NCBI GenBank assembly: GCA_050010595.1
Contig: JBEKKS010000003.1
Location: 1 to 64,000 of the forward strand
Direction: 5' to 3'
Length of the DNA stretch: 64,000 nucleotides
Origin: Palsa-513 sp050010595
Lineage (GTDB): Bacteria > Actinomycetota > Thermoleophilia > Solirubrobacterales > Solirubrobacteraceae
This document shows, one piece after another, positions 23,497-32,978 of the stretch. A program made the translations under genes and the position numbers. The notes under the pieces were generated by a model that was given only the letters and a program-made list of their open reading frames with translations, was not told the DNA's origin and ran no database searches. Within the stretch, counting starts at the first letter, position 1; the number at the start of each line of letters is the position of its first letter.

Positions 23497-24437
23497 AGCG
23501 CGACCTCACTCCAGGCCCGCTCCCGCTCGGGCAGCTCGCGCCCGAAGTGGTCGGGATCGACGCCGCGCGCCTCCGCTGCCTCTGCCGCGATCTTCTGGAC
23601 GATGACGATGAGGGCGAAGATCGACAGCGTCGGACCCAGCTCGAGCCGCTCGAACCGGTGGACCGCGGCGCCGTGCGCGGCGACGACGCGCGCCAGCTCG
23701 CCCAGGCGCTCCGAGCCGTCGCCGCCATCCAGGCAGACGAGCGCATCGGCCTCGCCCAGCGCCACCGCAGGCCCGTGCAGGACGCTCTCGCAAGCCATCC
23801 CCTCGCTAGCGACGCGCGCCGTCTCGCTGATCTTCAGCGCACCTTCGGCGGCGGTCCACGCGTTGATGGCGACACCGGCGAACTCGAGCAGGCGCTCTGG
23901 CACGACTACACCGGTCGGCGCTCCCGCTAGCTCGGCCGCCACCGCGACCGGCACCGAAGAGAGCTCTCCCAGTTCGGCGCCCAGCGTCTGTGCGAGCTGG
24001 GCGACGCGCAGCAGCGCGCCAAGGTGGCTCGCAGTGAACGCCGAGGACTGCTCGCCAGGAACCGTCTCGAGATCGGCGTCGGGATTGCCCTGGCGCGAGA
24101 TGAAGACGGTCGCCACGCCATCCGCGTGAGCACGCCTGAGCACTTCCGAGGTGAAGCGCTTGGTACCCCGGTGCGAGAGGAGCAGCAGCGCGTCCTGCGG
24201 GCCGGGAGCGGGCTGCCCGGCCGCTGCGTCGGCACCCGTCACGGGCCACGCTTCAAGGCCCGCAGCGCGCAGCATGAAAGCAGCCTGGTTGGCGGCGTGC
24301 CAGCTGGTGCCGGTGCCGACGATGAGAACGCGCCTGCCGGCGAGGCGCTCGGCGCAGGAGTCGAGCGCCGCGCGGTCTGCCAGGATCCGCTCGAGCGCCG
24401 CAGGCTGGGCAGCCATCGTCTCGCGCATTGCGCTCAT
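23493..24437 (-). CDS. SIS-domain sugar isomerase-like protein (GlmS isomerase half type)
   Basis: 314 residues with two SIS domains. LIVGTGTSWHAANQAAFML and LLLSHRGTKRFTSEVLR with VFISRQGN form the first; VVPERLLEFAGVAINAWTAAEGALKISETARVASEGMACESVLHGPAVALGE the second, with the catalytic-type Glu and His region of GlmS isomerases. The glutaminase half of GlmS is absent. It may act on an aminosugar phosphate or be regulatory. It lies four bases upstream of the convergent propeller stop and is downstream of the DUF427 gene. Confidence 0.82.
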   Translation of the reverse strand: MSAMRETMAAQPAALERILADRAALDSCAERLAGRRVLIVGTGTSWHAANQAAFMLRAAGLEAWPVTGADAAAGQPAPGPQDALLLLSHRGTKRFTSEVLRRAHADGVATVFISRQGNPDADLETVPGEQSSAFTASHLGALLRVAQLAQTLGAELGELSSVPVAVAAELAGAPTGVVVPERLLEFAGVAINAWTAAEGALKISETARVASEGMACESVLHGPAVALGEADALVCLDGGDGSERLGELARVVAAHGAAVHRFERLELGPTLSIFALIVIVQKIAAEAAEARGVDPDHFGRELPERERAWSEVAL

Positions 24438-24441
24438 ACGG

Positions 24442-24723
24442 CTAGGCGGTCACCTCAACGCCGTGCCAGAAAGCGAAGCGATCCTTGATCTCGGCCGCGG
24501 CAGCCTTCGGCTCGGGATAGAACCACGCGGCGTCCTCGTTGCGCTCACCGTCGACGACGACCGTCTTGTAGCTCGCCTCGCCCTTCCACGGACAGATCGT
24601 GTGGGAGCCCGACTCCTCGAAGTAGCCGGCGTTGATCGAGGCCGCCGGGAAGTAGTGATTGCCTTCGACGACGACGGTGTCCTCGCTCTCTGCCAGGATC
24701 GCGCCTTTCCACGTTGCCTTCAT
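24442..24723 (-). CDS. DUF427 domain protein
   Basis: A complete 93-residue DUF427 protein: MKATWKGAILAES, VEGNHYFPAASIN, CPWKGEASYK and AWFYPEPKAAAAEIKDRFAFW are the conserved segments of this beta-rich family of unknown biochemical role. GGAGG lies upstream of ATG 24723. It ends four bases before the SIS gene start, so the two are probably co-transcribed. Confidence 0.9.
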   Translation of the reverse strand: MKATWKGAILAESEDTVVVEGNHYFPAASINAGYFEESGSHTICPWKGEASYKTVVVDGERNEDAAWFYPEPKAAAAEIKDRFAFWHGVEVTA

Positions 24724-24784
24724 TTGGGTCCTCCGTCCGTTGGGGAGCGTCGCTCAAACGAGCGTACACCGCCACGGTGCTCGC

Positions 24785-26941
24785 TCAGGCGGGCTCGGGC
24801 GCGGTCTCGGCGGCACCAGGCTCCACGTGCAGCCGCGGCAGTGCGCGGTCCAGCCCGCGCGGCAGCCACCATGCGCGCGAACCCATCAGTGCCATGATCG
24901 AGGGCACCAGGACCGTTCGGATCACGAATGCGTCGAGGAACACCGCCGAGGCGAGCCCGACACCGAACAGCTTGATCGTCAGGTTGTTGCCGAGGATGAA
25001 GGACGCGAAGACACAGACCATGATCGCGGCTGCCGCCGTTATCACGCGACCGGTCTGCGCCAGTCCGTGGCGCATCGCGTACGCGGCGTCGCCGCTTCGC
25101 TCCCACTCCTCGTGCATCCGAGACATGAGGAAGACCTCGTAGTCCATCGATAGGCCGAAGACGATCGCGAAGACCATCACCGGCAGGAAGGCAGCGATCG
25201 GCGAAGTCGTCGAGATGCCGACGAAGCCGCCGAGCCAGCCCCACTGGAAGACTGCGACCACGACCCCGAACGCGGCGCCGACGCTCAGCAGGTTCATCAC
25301 GATCGCCTTCAGCGCGACGAATACCGAGCGGAAGACAGCGAGCAGCAGGAACGCCGAGATCAGCACGACCGCACCGATGAACAGCGGCAGCTTGCCTGCC
25401 AGGTAGCTGGAGAAGTCGGCAAAGAGCGCAGTAGTACCGCCGACGTAGACGACCGTACCCGTGCGCCGAGCAAGTGGCGGGATCACCTTGTCGCGCAGCA
25501 GCGTGAGGAGATTGGACGTGGCCGCGTCGCGCGGCGTCGTCTTGGGGATCACGTTGATCACGGCAATCCGACCGTCCGGGCTGTAGGTCGGAGGCGTGAC
25601 GGCGGCGACGTCCGGTAGCCCGGACATCCCGCTGCGCAACGTGTCGGCGGCCGCCACGTCGTGGCGCGACGGCAACTGCACCACAACCTGCATCGGACCG
25701 TTCGAGCCGGGTCCGAAGCCCTTGGCGAGGAGGTGGTAGGCCTGGTATGTGGTCGTGCTCTTGGCATCGGTACCGGCATCGGTCGCGCCGAGGCGTAGCG
25801 CGAGGATCGGCGAGGCCAACGTCAACAGGACCGCCAACGAGGCGAGGCCGCAGGCGATCGGCCGGCGCTGGACGAAGCCCGCCCAACGCTCCCAGAACGT
25901 TGGCGCGGAGCTTTCACGCTGGCGGCGGCGCATGCCGAAGGGGTCAAGCCTGTCGATCCCGCCGCCGAGGCGCGAGAGCACCGCCGGAAGCAGCGTTATC
26001 GCCGCGAGCATCGTCAGCAGCACGGTGAGCGAAGAGGCCACGGCGGGACCACGGAGGAAGGCGACGCCGACGAGCAGCTGTCCGAGCATCGCGATCACCA
26101 CCGTGATCCCGGCGAACACCACCGCGCGACCCGAGGTGTCCATCGCGGTGATGATCGCCTCGTCGGTCTCGAGGCCTGCGTCAAGTCCCGCGCGATAACG
26201 CGTGACAACGAACAGGGCGTAGTCGATGCCGACGCCGAGTCCGATCATCGCCGCAAGCTCGGGCGTGAAGTTGACGACGTCCATGACGTGCGTCAGCAGC
26301 TCGATCAGGCCGACGGCAGTGCCGAGCGCGAGCAGCGCCGTGATCAGGGGCAGGCCGGCGGCGATCACCGTGCCGAAGGTGATCAGCAGGATCACGATTG
26401 CCGCGATGATCCCGACCCCGGTCGCAGGGCCCGTGGAAGGCGGCTCGACCTGCTCGATCGGCTGGCCGCCGAGCTGGACCTGTAGCGAAGCGCTGCGCGC
26501 CGCTTCGGCAGTGTTGATGACACGGTCGATCGCCGTCTTCGGCAGCTGGAAGGAGCGCTCGTCGAAGAGGACCGTCGCGTAGCCGATCCGGCCGTCCGGC
26601 GCCAGCTGGTGCGGTCCCGTGAAAGGCGAGACAACGCCGCTGACGTGCGGGAAGCCCGAGATCTGCGCAAGCAGCGCGTCGACCTTCGCGCGGGCGGCAC
26701 CGGTCGCGAGTGGCGTCTTCGACTCGAAGACGATCTCCGCCGAGTCGCCCTTGCGCTGCGGGAAGTACTTCGCGAGCACGTTGAGCGCCTGCTGTGAGCC
26801 GGAGTCGCTCTGGCCTTTGAAGTTGCTGTTGTAAGTGGAGCCGGCGCTCGCGCCGGCGACGTTCGCGCCGATCAGGACAACGATCCAGCCGATCGCGACC
26901 AGCCGGCGATGATCGATGCACCAACGCGCAAGCCCTCTCAT
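24785..26941 (-). CDS. MMPL/RND-family membrane transporter
   Basis: 718 residues with about eleven to twelve membrane segments in two repeats, each with a large extracytoplasmic domain. LGVGIDYALFVVTRYRAGLD and FGLSMDYEVFLMSRMHEEW are the paired MMPL motifs carrying the proton-relay Asp-Tyr. Likely exports lipids or drugs using proton flow. GGGAGG upstream supports ATG 26941; a 32-residue upstream extension lacks support. It is divergent from a TetR regulator with a palindrome between. Confidence 0.92.
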   Translation of the reverse strand: MRGLARWCIDHRRLVAIGWIVVLIGANVAGASAGSTYNSNFKGQSDSGSQQALNVLAKYFPQRKGDSAEIVFESKTPLATGAARAKVDALLAQISGFPHVSGVVSPFTGPHQLAPDGRIGYATVLFDERSFQLPKTAIDRVINTAEAARSASLQVQLGGQPIEQVEPPSTGPATGVGIIAAIVILLITFGTVIAAGLPLITALLALGTAVGLIELLTHVMDVVNFTPELAAMIGLGVGIDYALFVVTRYRAGLDAGLETDEAIITAMDTSGRAVVFAGITVVIAMLGQLLVGVAFLRGPAVASSLTVLLTMLAAITLLPAVLSRLGGGIDRLDPFGMRRRQRESSAPTFWERWAGFVQRRPIACGLASLAVLLTLASPILALRLGATDAGTDAKSTTTYQAYHLLAKGFGPGSNGPMQVVVQLPSRHDVAAADTLRSGMSGLPDVAAVTPPTYSPDGRIAVINVIPKTTPRDAATSNLLTLLRDKVIPPLARRTGTVVYVGGTTALFADFSSYLAGKLPLFIGAVVLISAFLLLAVFRSVFVALKAIVMNLLSVGAAFGVVVAVFQWGWLGGFVGISTTSPIAAFLPVMVFAIVFGLSMDYEVFLMSRMHEEWERSGDAAYAMRHGLAQTGRVITAAAAIMVCVFASFILGNNLTIKLFGVGLASAVFLDAFVIRTVLVPSIMALMGSRAWWLPRGLDRALPRLHVEPGAAETAPEPA

Positions 26942-27007
26942 TGCAGTAAACCTCCCGCAGGATTTGTTGTCCGAGCCACTGCCGCCGCACCCTAGCACAA
27001 GTGATAG

Positions 27008-27026
27008 TACCCATTCCGGATTGGTA
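27008..27026. promoter_or_regulatory. Palindromic operator candidate between MMPL and TetR genes
   Basis: TACCCATTCCGGATTGGTA is a 19-bp palindrome with two mismatched pairs (outer TACC/GGTA, AT/AT, central C-C-G). It is 14 bases before the TetR ATG and 66 before the MMPL start, the expected place for local TetR repression of both genes. Confidence 0.55.
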
Positions 27027-27040
27027 GCCTCGTTCACGAC

Positions 27041-27691
27041 ATGACAACGAAAACGGGCGAGCGGACCCTACGCGCGGACGCGCGGCGCAATCAGGATCGA
27101 ATAGTCGCGGCGGCGCAGGAAGCGTTCGCCGAACACGGCTACGCCGCGCCGATCGAGGAGATCGCCCACCGTGCGGGTGTCGGCGCGGCGACGATCTACA
27201 GGCGCTTCCCGACAAAGCAGCTCCTGGTCCGAGCGATCTACAACGCGAGGATCGCCGAGCTGGAGCCGGCTATCGCCGCGGCGCAAGACGTGGACGACCC
27301 CTGGGAGGGCGCGCTCGCGGCCATGCGCGCCGTCCTCGCGTCCCAGTCGGAGAACATGGTGTTGCTGCAGATTCTCAGCGAATCTGGCGTGATGGAGGAG
27401 CTGCACAGCGACGTCAAGCAGCGCGTCTTCGCCCCGCTCAGCCGGCTGTTCGCGGCAGCGCAAGGCGCCGGGCAAGCGCGCCGTGACATCGACCCCTCGG
27501 AGCTTCCCGTCCTGATCCAGATGGTCGCCGCGACGGCGAAGCATCTGCGGCCGGGCGAAGCCGGCGGCGTGCTCGAGCGCTACCTCGTGCTGCTGTCGGA
27601 CGCGCTACGCACGCCGGCACCGTCGCAGCTGCCACCGCTAGCCTCGCTGTGCCGCTCTCACGCTGATGAAGCGCCGCAGCGCGACCAGTGA
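27041..27691 (+). CDS. TetR/AcrR-family transcriptional regulator
   Basis: 216 residues. The helix-turn-helix lies at about residues 15-60: RIVAAAQEAFAEHGYAAPIEEIAHRAGVGAATIYRRFPTKQLLVRAIY. The C-terminal ligand domain is the SBP56/TetR_C type with VLASQSENMVLLQIL. Divergent placement and the palindrome argue that it represses the MMPL exporter and itself. The 3' end overlaps the convergent small membrane protein gene by 54 bases. Confidence 0.92.
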   Translation: MTTKTGERTLRADARRNQDRIVAAAQEAFAEHGYAAPIEEIAHRAGVGAATIYRRFPTKQLLVRAIYNARIAELEPAIAAAQDVDDPWEGALAAMRAVLASQSENMVLLQILSESGVMEELHSDVKQRVFAPLSRLFAAAQGAGQARRDIDPSELPVLIQMVAATAKHLRPGEAGGVLERYLVLLSDALRTPAPSQLPPLASLCRSHADEAPQRDQ

Positions 27692-27859
27692 CCAGATCCC
27701 TTCGACGACACCGAACGGCCAGGTCCCGGCCAGGAAGCCGTAACTGCTGGAGAGCGCGCAACCGACCGCGAAAGCGGCAATGAACCAGGGCCCGCGCCGC
27801 TCGAGCGCGTACATCAGCATCATGAACGTGACGGCCACCGCGCCGTAGAGCGTCAGCAC
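27638..27859 (-). CDS. Small membrane protein, function unknown
   Basis: 73 residues with two to three hydrophobic helices (GAVAVTFMMLMYAL, FIAAFAVGCALSSSYGF, WPFGVVEGIWSLVALRRF). The pattern, including RRGPWFIAAFAVGC and PFGVVEGIWSLVA, looks like a conserved small actinobacterial membrane protein rather than chance, and hydrophobic segments are well bounded. It overlaps the end of the TetR gene tail-to-tail. No function can be assigned. Confidence 0.6.
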   Translation of the reverse strand: MLTLYGAVAVTFMMLMYALERRGPWFIAAFAVGCALSSSYGFLAGTWPFGVVEGIWSLVALRRFISVRAAQRG

Positions 27860-27899
27860 AGCCGCAACTCTGTCAGACCGAGTCGCGGCACCGGCTAGA

Positions 27900-29327
27900 T
27901 CAGTCGAGCTTTGCCATCACGTGCTTGATGAGGGTGTAGTCCTCGAGCGCGTAGACCGAGAGATCCTTGCCGTAACCGGACTGCTTGAAGCCGCCGTGGG
28001 GCATCTCCGACGCCAGCGGGAGGTGGTCGTTGATCCACACGCAGCCGAAGCGCAAGGCTTTCGAGACGCGGAGCGCGCGGCCGACGTCCCGCGTCCAGAC
28101 CGACGAGGCAAGCCCGTATGGCGTGCCGTTGGCCCACGCGATCGCCTCGTCCTCGTCGGTGAAGCGCTGCACCGTGATCACGGGACCGAAGATCTCGCGC
28201 TGGATCAACTCGTCGTTCTGATGTAAGCCGGCAAGCACCGTCGGCTCGAGGAAGAAGCCCGGCCGCTGCGGCTCCGCGCCGCCCGTGACGAGCTCGACGT
28301 GCTTGCCGCGCCGCTCGAGGAGGCCTTCGACACGATCGCGCTGGCGAGCCGAGTTCAGGGGCCCGAGCGTCGTGTCCACGGCAAGCGTGTCACCGATCAC
28401 GAGTCCGCCGGCCTGCTCCGCGAGCCCGGCGACGACTTCGTCATAGACCGCCGCGCTCGCCAGGACACGGGTTGCGGCGGTGCAGTCCTGCCCCGCGTTG
28501 TAGTAGCCGGTCCCGGCAATCGTCTCGAGCGCAGCCTCCATCGCCACGTCGTCAAAGACGATCACCGGTGCCTTACCACCCAGCTCGAGGTGAACTCGCT
28601 TGAGCGTCGAGGCGGCGCTCGCGGCAATCCGCTTGCCGGTCTCCACCGAGCCGGTCAGCGAGACCATGTCCACATCGGGATGGTCGACGAGCGCCTGCCC
28701 GGCGGGATCGCCATGGCCGCAGATCACGTTCAGCACGCCGGGCGGCAGAATCTCGGCGGCCAGCTCGGCGAGCCGCAGCGTCGTGATCGGCGTCGTCTCG
28801 GCCGGCTTCAGAACAATCGTGTTGCCGGTTGCGAGCGCCGGACCGATCTTCCAGACAGCCATCATCAGCGGGTAGTTCCACGGCGCGATCTGCCCCACTA
28901 CACCGACCGGCTCGCGGCGCACGTAGGAGGTGTAGCCCTCGAGATACTCGCCCGCCGCGCGCCCTTCGAGCGTGCGCGCCGCGCCGGCGAAGAAACGCAG
29001 ATTGTCGGCCATCACGGGCACCTCGTCGCTGAGCGCCGCCGAGTAAGGCTTGCCGGCGTTGATCGCCTCCTCACGCGCGAGCTCCTCGCCGTGCTCCTCG
29101 ATGGCGCTCGCCAGTGCGAGCAGCGCGTCGGCCCTCGCTGCGGGCGTCGTCTGGGACCAGGAAACAAATGCTCGCCGCGCGGCAGCAACCGCCGCATCGA
29201 CATCAGCGGCGCCCGACAGCGGGGCCTGCGCGATCTCCTCGCCGCTAGCCGGGTTCAAGACCGGCTCCGTGGCACCGTCAACCGGCGCCACGAAAGCGCC
29301 GTCGATGAAGTTCTCCAGTGTGCGCAA
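27900..29327 (-). CDS. Aldehyde dehydrogenase, gamma-aminobutyraldehyde type
   Basis: 475 residues of the NAD(P)-dependent ALDH superfamily. VGQIAPWNYPLMM, LKPAETTP, SLTGSVETGKRI, LELGGKAPVIVFDD (general-base Glu) and YNAGQDCTAATRV (nucleophile Cys). The NAGQDCTA wording is typical of 4-aminobutyraldehyde dehydrogenases of polyamine breakdown. It is last in a four-gene run with an aminotransferase, which would supply an amino-aldehyde. Substrate assignment rests on motif and context. Confidence 0.85.
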   Translation of the reverse strand: MRTLENFIDGAFVAPVDGATEPVLNPASGEEIAQAPLSGAADVDAAVAAARRAFVSWSQTTPAARADALLALASAIEEHGEELAREEAINAGKPYSAALSDEVPVMADNLRFFAGAARTLEGRAAGEYLEGYTSYVRREPVGVVGQIAPWNYPLMMAVWKIGPALATGNTIVLKPAETTPITTLRLAELAAEILPPGVLNVICGHGDPAGQALVDHPDVDMVSLTGSVETGKRIAASAASTLKRVHLELGGKAPVIVFDDVAMEAALETIAGTGYYNAGQDCTAATRVLASAAVYDEVVAGLAEQAGGLVIGDTLAVDTTLGPLNSARQRDRVEGLLERRGKHVELVTGGAEPQRPGFFLEPTVLAGLHQNDELIQREIFGPVITVQRFTDEDEAIAWANGTPYGLASSVWTRDVGRALRVSKALRFGCVWINDHLPLASEMPHGGFKQSGYGKDLSVYALEDYTLIKHVMAKLD

Positions 29328-29353
29328 CCGCTCCTCCCTTGTGCTTTGGCCGG

Positions 29354-30472
29354 TTAGATCCCCAGCGCTTCCTCGACAGCAGTCGGCTCCGCGCCGATCG
29401 AGTGCGCCACGGCCGGGTGCGTGGTCACGCCGCCGGCCACGTTGACGCCCTTGCGTAACCCCGGGTCGGCCGCGATCGCCCCAGCCACGCCGCCGTCGGC
29501 CAGCGCGAGCACATACGGCAGAGTCGCGTTCGAGAGCGCGCGCGTCGAGCTGACCGGGACCGCCCCGGGCATGTTCGTAACGCAGTAGTGCGTGATCCCG
29601 TCGACCTCGAACGTCGGCTCGGCGTGCGTCGTCGGCCGCGAGGTCTCAAAGCAGCCGCCCTGGTCGATCGCGACATCGACGAGGACAGTGCCCGGACGCA
29701 TCAGCGACAGCTGGCTGGCGCGGATCACGTACGGGGCACGCTCGCCGGTGACGAGCACCGCCCCGATGACAAGGTCGCTGCGTGGCAGCATCTCCTCGAT
29801 CGCGAGGATCGATGAATGCACAGTCGAGCAGCGACCACCGAGCGCGACCTCGAGCTCACGCAGGCGATCGATCGAGATATCGAAGATGAAGACGTCGGCG
29901 CCCATCCCGATCGCCACGGCCGCCGCATGCTCGCCGACGCTGCCGCCGCCGATGATCATCACGTTCGCAGCCGCCACGCCGGGCACGCCTCCGAGCAGCA
30001 CGCCGCGCCCGCCGAGTGGCTTCTCGAGCATGAACGCACCCGCCTGCGTCGCGAGCCGACCGGCGATCTCGGACATCGGCGCCAGCAGCGGGAGCCTCCC
30101 GTGACGATCCTCGACCGTCTCGTAGGCGATGCAGGTGGCGCCGGATGCGCAGAGGCCGCGCGTGAGCTCGGGCATCGGCGCGAGGTGCAAGTAGGTAAAC
30201 AGGACCTGGCCCGGGCGCAGGCGCGCGACCTCGAAATCGAGTGGCTCCTTGACCTTGACGACCATCTCGGCCTGCGCGAAGACCGCCTGCGCATCCCCGA
30301 CGATCACCGCCCCCTGCGCCGCGTAGTGCTCATCGGCGAAGCCGCTCGCGACGCCCGCACCGGCCTCGACCACCACCTCGTGGCCGTGCTCGCGCAGCTC
30401 GCGCGCGCCCGCCGGAGTCATCGAGACGCGGTACTCCTGGGTTTTTGTCTCGCGCGGGACCCCGACCTTCAT
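29354..30472 (-). CDS. ald: Alanine dehydrogenase
   Basis: 372 residues. MKVGVPRETKTQEYRV, the substrate Lys in MVVKVKEPL, YLHLAPMPELT with the catalytic His, NAD loop IIGGGSVGEHAAAVA, and VDVAIDQGGCFETSRPTTH all match Ald. It interconverts alanine and pyruvate plus ammonia with NAD. ATG 30472 overlaps the previous gene by four bases. Beside a pyruvate-type class III aminotransferase, it would regenerate the amino acceptor. Confidence 0.95.
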   Translation of the reverse strand: MKVGVPRETKTQEYRVSMTPAGARELREHGHEVVVEAGAGVASGFADEHYAAQGAVIVGDAQAVFAQAEMVVKVKEPLDFEVARLRPGQVLFTYLHLAPMPELTRGLCASGATCIAYETVEDRHGRLPLLAPMSEIAGRLATQAGAFMLEKPLGGRGVLLGGVPGVAAANVMIIGGGSVGEHAAAVAIGMGADVFIFDISIDRLRELEVALGGRCSTVHSSILAIEEMLPRSDLVIGAVLVTGERAPYVIRASQLSLMRPGTVLVDVAIDQGGCFETSRPTTHAEPTFEVDGITHYCVTNMPGAVPVSSTRALSNATLPYVLALADGGVAGAIAADPGLRKGVNVAGGVTTHPAVAHSIGAEPTAVEEALGI

Positions 30473-31578
30473 GCCGCCAGCTCCCCGACCTCGACCGTTA
30501 TCTCACAGCTACGCTTCGCGACCTCCGCGAACAGATCGTCAGGAGCGATACAGCGCTCGGGGAACTGCGCGCCAATCGCGCCGATCCGCCCGCGCGCGAG
30601 CAGGCGCACCGCCGCGACCGCCGGCGCGGCGGTCGAGACGATCGATCCCCCGAGGCCGAACGGCTCGTGCGGGCTCGTGACGGAGCGCACGCGCACGCTG
30701 CGCCCAGCGCCGCGCGCCTCGATCAGATGCACGGAGACGGTCTGGTCGGACGGGAGCGCGGCGGCGCGCTGGGCGTCGGCGATCTCCTGAGCAGTCGAGC
30801 CGACCAGCTCGCGCAGCCGCTGCTCGACCGGCGGAGCGAGCGACAGGCGGAACGTGCACTCACCGGCGCCGAAGCTGTCGCCGAAGCTGACGAGCTCGGA
30901 GTGCAGCGTGTAGACGGTATCGGCGACGCCGATCGGCTCGCCGAAATCGACGCTGCCGCCGCTCGTGAGCGGCTCGATCTCGACCGGCCTACCTTCACGC
31001 AAGACGACCGGCGCCAGCGTCACCTCATCGAGTAGCGTCTGAAGCGCGTATGGCGGGCTGAACGGACCACGCGGTGCGAAGTCCCTACCACCGGCGACGA
31101 TCTCGATCGTCTCGACGGTGTCGAGCTCGGCGACGGCGCGGGCGGCCATCAGGTTCGTCTTCCCGGGACTCGAGCCCATCCCCAGTAGGGCGAGGCGCCC
31201 GGCACGCTCGAAGCTGTCGGACAGCTCGAGCTGCTCGAGGGTCACGTGGTAGAGCCCGCCGAGGTCGATGTAGTCGCAGCCGGCCTGCAGGCAGGCAGCC
31301 ATGGCGTCGAGGTTGATCCGGTAGGAGGCGGTATTGATCAGGACGTCGAGACCCGCAAGCGCCTCGGCGAGACCGGAACGCGCGTCGGCCGCTCGTGCCG
31401 TCGTCTTCGGTCCGCCGTAAGCAGCAGCGGCAGCGGCCACGCGCTCGGCGTCGATGTCGAGCGCGAGGACGCTCGCAACCTCCTCGGAGTCGGCTAGGTC
31501 GGCAAGGATGGCCGGTGCGATAGTTCCGGCAGCGCCCAGCACGCCGACGCTCAGGGCGCGGGTAGTTGGTTCACTCAT
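30469..31578 (-). CDS. Saccharopine dehydrogenase-like NAD(P)-binding protein
   Basis: 369 residues. A Rossmann N terminus (VGVLGAAGTIAPAILADLAD) is followed by LDIDAERVAAAAA, DVLINTASYRINLDAMAACLQAGCDYIDLGG, the saccharopine-dehydrogenase family segment, and GMGSSPGKTNLMAA. The true lysine-pathway enzyme is only one member of this family, so substrate is open. It sits between the aminotransferase (2-base gap) and ald (4-base overlap), so it probably takes part in the same amine pathway. Confidence 0.78.
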   Translation of the reverse strand: MSEPTTRALSVGVLGAAGTIAPAILADLADSEEVASVLALDIDAERVAAAAAAYGGPKTTARAADARSGLAEALAGLDVLINTASYRINLDAMAACLQAGCDYIDLGGLYHVTLEQLELSDSFERAGRLALLGMGSSPGKTNLMAARAVAELDTVETIEIVAGGRDFAPRGPFSPPYALQTLLDEVTLAPVVLREGRPVEIEPLTSGGSVDFGEPIGVADTVYTLHSELVSFGDSFGAGECTFRLSLAPPVEQRLRELVGSTAQEIADAQRAAALPSDQTVSVHLIEARGAGRSVRVRSVTSPHEPFGLGGSIVSTAAPAVAAVRLLARGRIGAIGAQFPERCIAPDDLFAEVAKRSCEITVEVGELAA

Positions 31579-31580
31579 CG

Positions 31581-32954
31581 CTAGATCCGCTCGGAGGCAG
31601 CGGTGAGGACGGTGCGCAGAACCTCGCCAATCTCCTCGAATTGCTCGGTGTCTGCGATCAGCGGCGGCGACAGTTGGATCACCGGGTCGCCGCGGTCGTC
31701 GGCGCGGCAGATCAGGCCGTGGCTATAGAGCTCGCCCGAGAGGAACCCGCGCAGCAGGTCCTCTGACTCCTCATGACTGAACGTCTCCTTCGTCGCCTGA
31801 TCCTTGACGAGCTCGACGGCCTGAAAGTAGCCGGCCCCGCGAACGTCGCCGACGATCGGAATGTCGCGCAGGCTCTCGAGGATGGCGCGAAACTCGCCCT
31901 CCTTCGCGCGTACGTGACCGCACAGATCCTCCCGCTCGTAGATGTCGAGCGCCGCGAGCGCGACGGCGGCTGCCACCGGATGACCGCCGAATGTGAAGCC
32001 GTGCGAGAAGCTGCGAGTGCCGTGCATGAACGGCTCGGCAATCCGGTCGGAGGCGATCATCGCGCCCATCGGGATGTAGGCGGACGTGAGGCCCTTCGCG
32101 GTCGTGATGATGTCGGGCTGGTAGCCGTAGCGCTCGGACCCGAAGATGTAGCCGAGGCGCCCCCAGGAGCAGATGACCTCATCGGAGATCAGCAGGACGT
32201 CGTAGGCGTCACAGATCTCACGCACGCGCTGGAAGTAGCCCTCCTGCGGGGTGAAACAGCCGCCGCCGTTCTGCACTGGCTCGAGAATCACGGCGGCCAC
32301 GGTGTCGGGTCCTTCGAACTCGATCCGCTCGGCGATCTGGTCTGCCGCCCAGAGGGGATCGCGGTCGGCCGGCCAGCGGTAGCTGTTGGTGTTCGGCACG
32401 TGACAGCCGCCCGGAGCGAGCGGCTCGAATTGCGTCCGGATCGAGGTGATACCGGTCGCCGAGAGCGCGCCAAGCGAAGTGCCGTGGTAGGCGATCTCGC
32501 GCGCGATCAGCTTCGTCTTCTGGCCTTTGCCGGTCAGACGGTGGTAGTTGCGGGCAAGCTTGAGCGCCGATTCGACGGCCTCGGAGCCGCCGGAGGTGAA
32601 GAAGACGCGATTGAGGTCGCCCGGTGCGAGCGCGGCGATGCGCGCGGCAAGCTCGATCGCGCGCGGGTGGGCATAACTCCACGTCGTAAAGAAATCGAGC
32701 TCGCGAATCTGCGCCGCGGCGGCCTCGGCCAGCTCGCTGCGCCCGTGACCCGCATTGACGCAGAACAGCGCCGCGAGGCCGTCGAGATAGCGCTTCCCGT
32801 CGGCGTCGTAGACGTAGCAGCCCTCACCGCGGACGATCACGTGCAGCGAAGCGTTCGGGTCGCTCCCCATGCGTGAGAAGTGCATCCAGAGATGCTTGTG
32901 GGCGAGCTTCGAGAGCTCTGTCGTCGAGTACTGCTGCGAGGCCGTGATCGACAC
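31581..32954 (-). CDS. Class III (omega) aminotransferase, diamine/beta-alanine-pyruvate type
   Basis: 457 residues from GTG 32954, which has GGAGG about ten bases upstream. PLP enzyme: FTSGGSEAVESALKLARNYH (phosphate cup), REIAYHGTSLGALSATG, EPVQNGGGC, LISDEVICSWGR, and the Schiff-base Lys in TTAKGLTSAY. These motifs match omega-amino acid/putrescine-pyruvate transaminases. First gene of the amine operon and divergent from an APC permease. Likely moves a terminal amino group to pyruvate, making alanine. Confidence 0.88.
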   Translation of the reverse strand: MSITASQQYSTTELSKLAHKHLWMHFSRMGSDPNASLHVIVRGEGCYVYDADGKRYLDGLAALFCVNAGHGRSELAEAAAAQIRELDFFTTWSYAHPRAIELAARIAALAPGDLNRVFFTSGGSEAVESALKLARNYHRLTGKGQKTKLIAREIAYHGTSLGALSATGITSIRTQFEPLAPGGCHVPNTNSYRWPADRDPLWAADQIAERIEFEGPDTVAAVILEPVQNGGGCFTPQEGYFQRVREICDAYDVLLISDEVICSWGRLGYIFGSERYGYQPDIITTAKGLTSAYIPMGAMIASDRIAEPFMHGTRSFSHGFTFGGHPVAAAVALAALDIYEREDLCGHVRAKEGEFRAILESLRDIPIVGDVRGAGYFQAVELVKDQATKETFSHEESEDLLRGFLSGELYSHGLICRADDRGDPVIQLSPPLIADTEQFEEIGEVLRTVLTAASERI

Positions 32955-32978
32955 TCTCCGGTCCCTCCGATCGGTTGC

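Noticed and set aside
28299..29357. Open frame antisense to the aldehyde dehydrogenase
   Set aside because: Overlaps the catalytic core of a full ALDH on the other strand and shows no domain.
31773..32876. Open frame antisense to the class III aminotransferase
   Set aside because: Arg/Glu/Val-rich shadow of a complete PLP enzyme.
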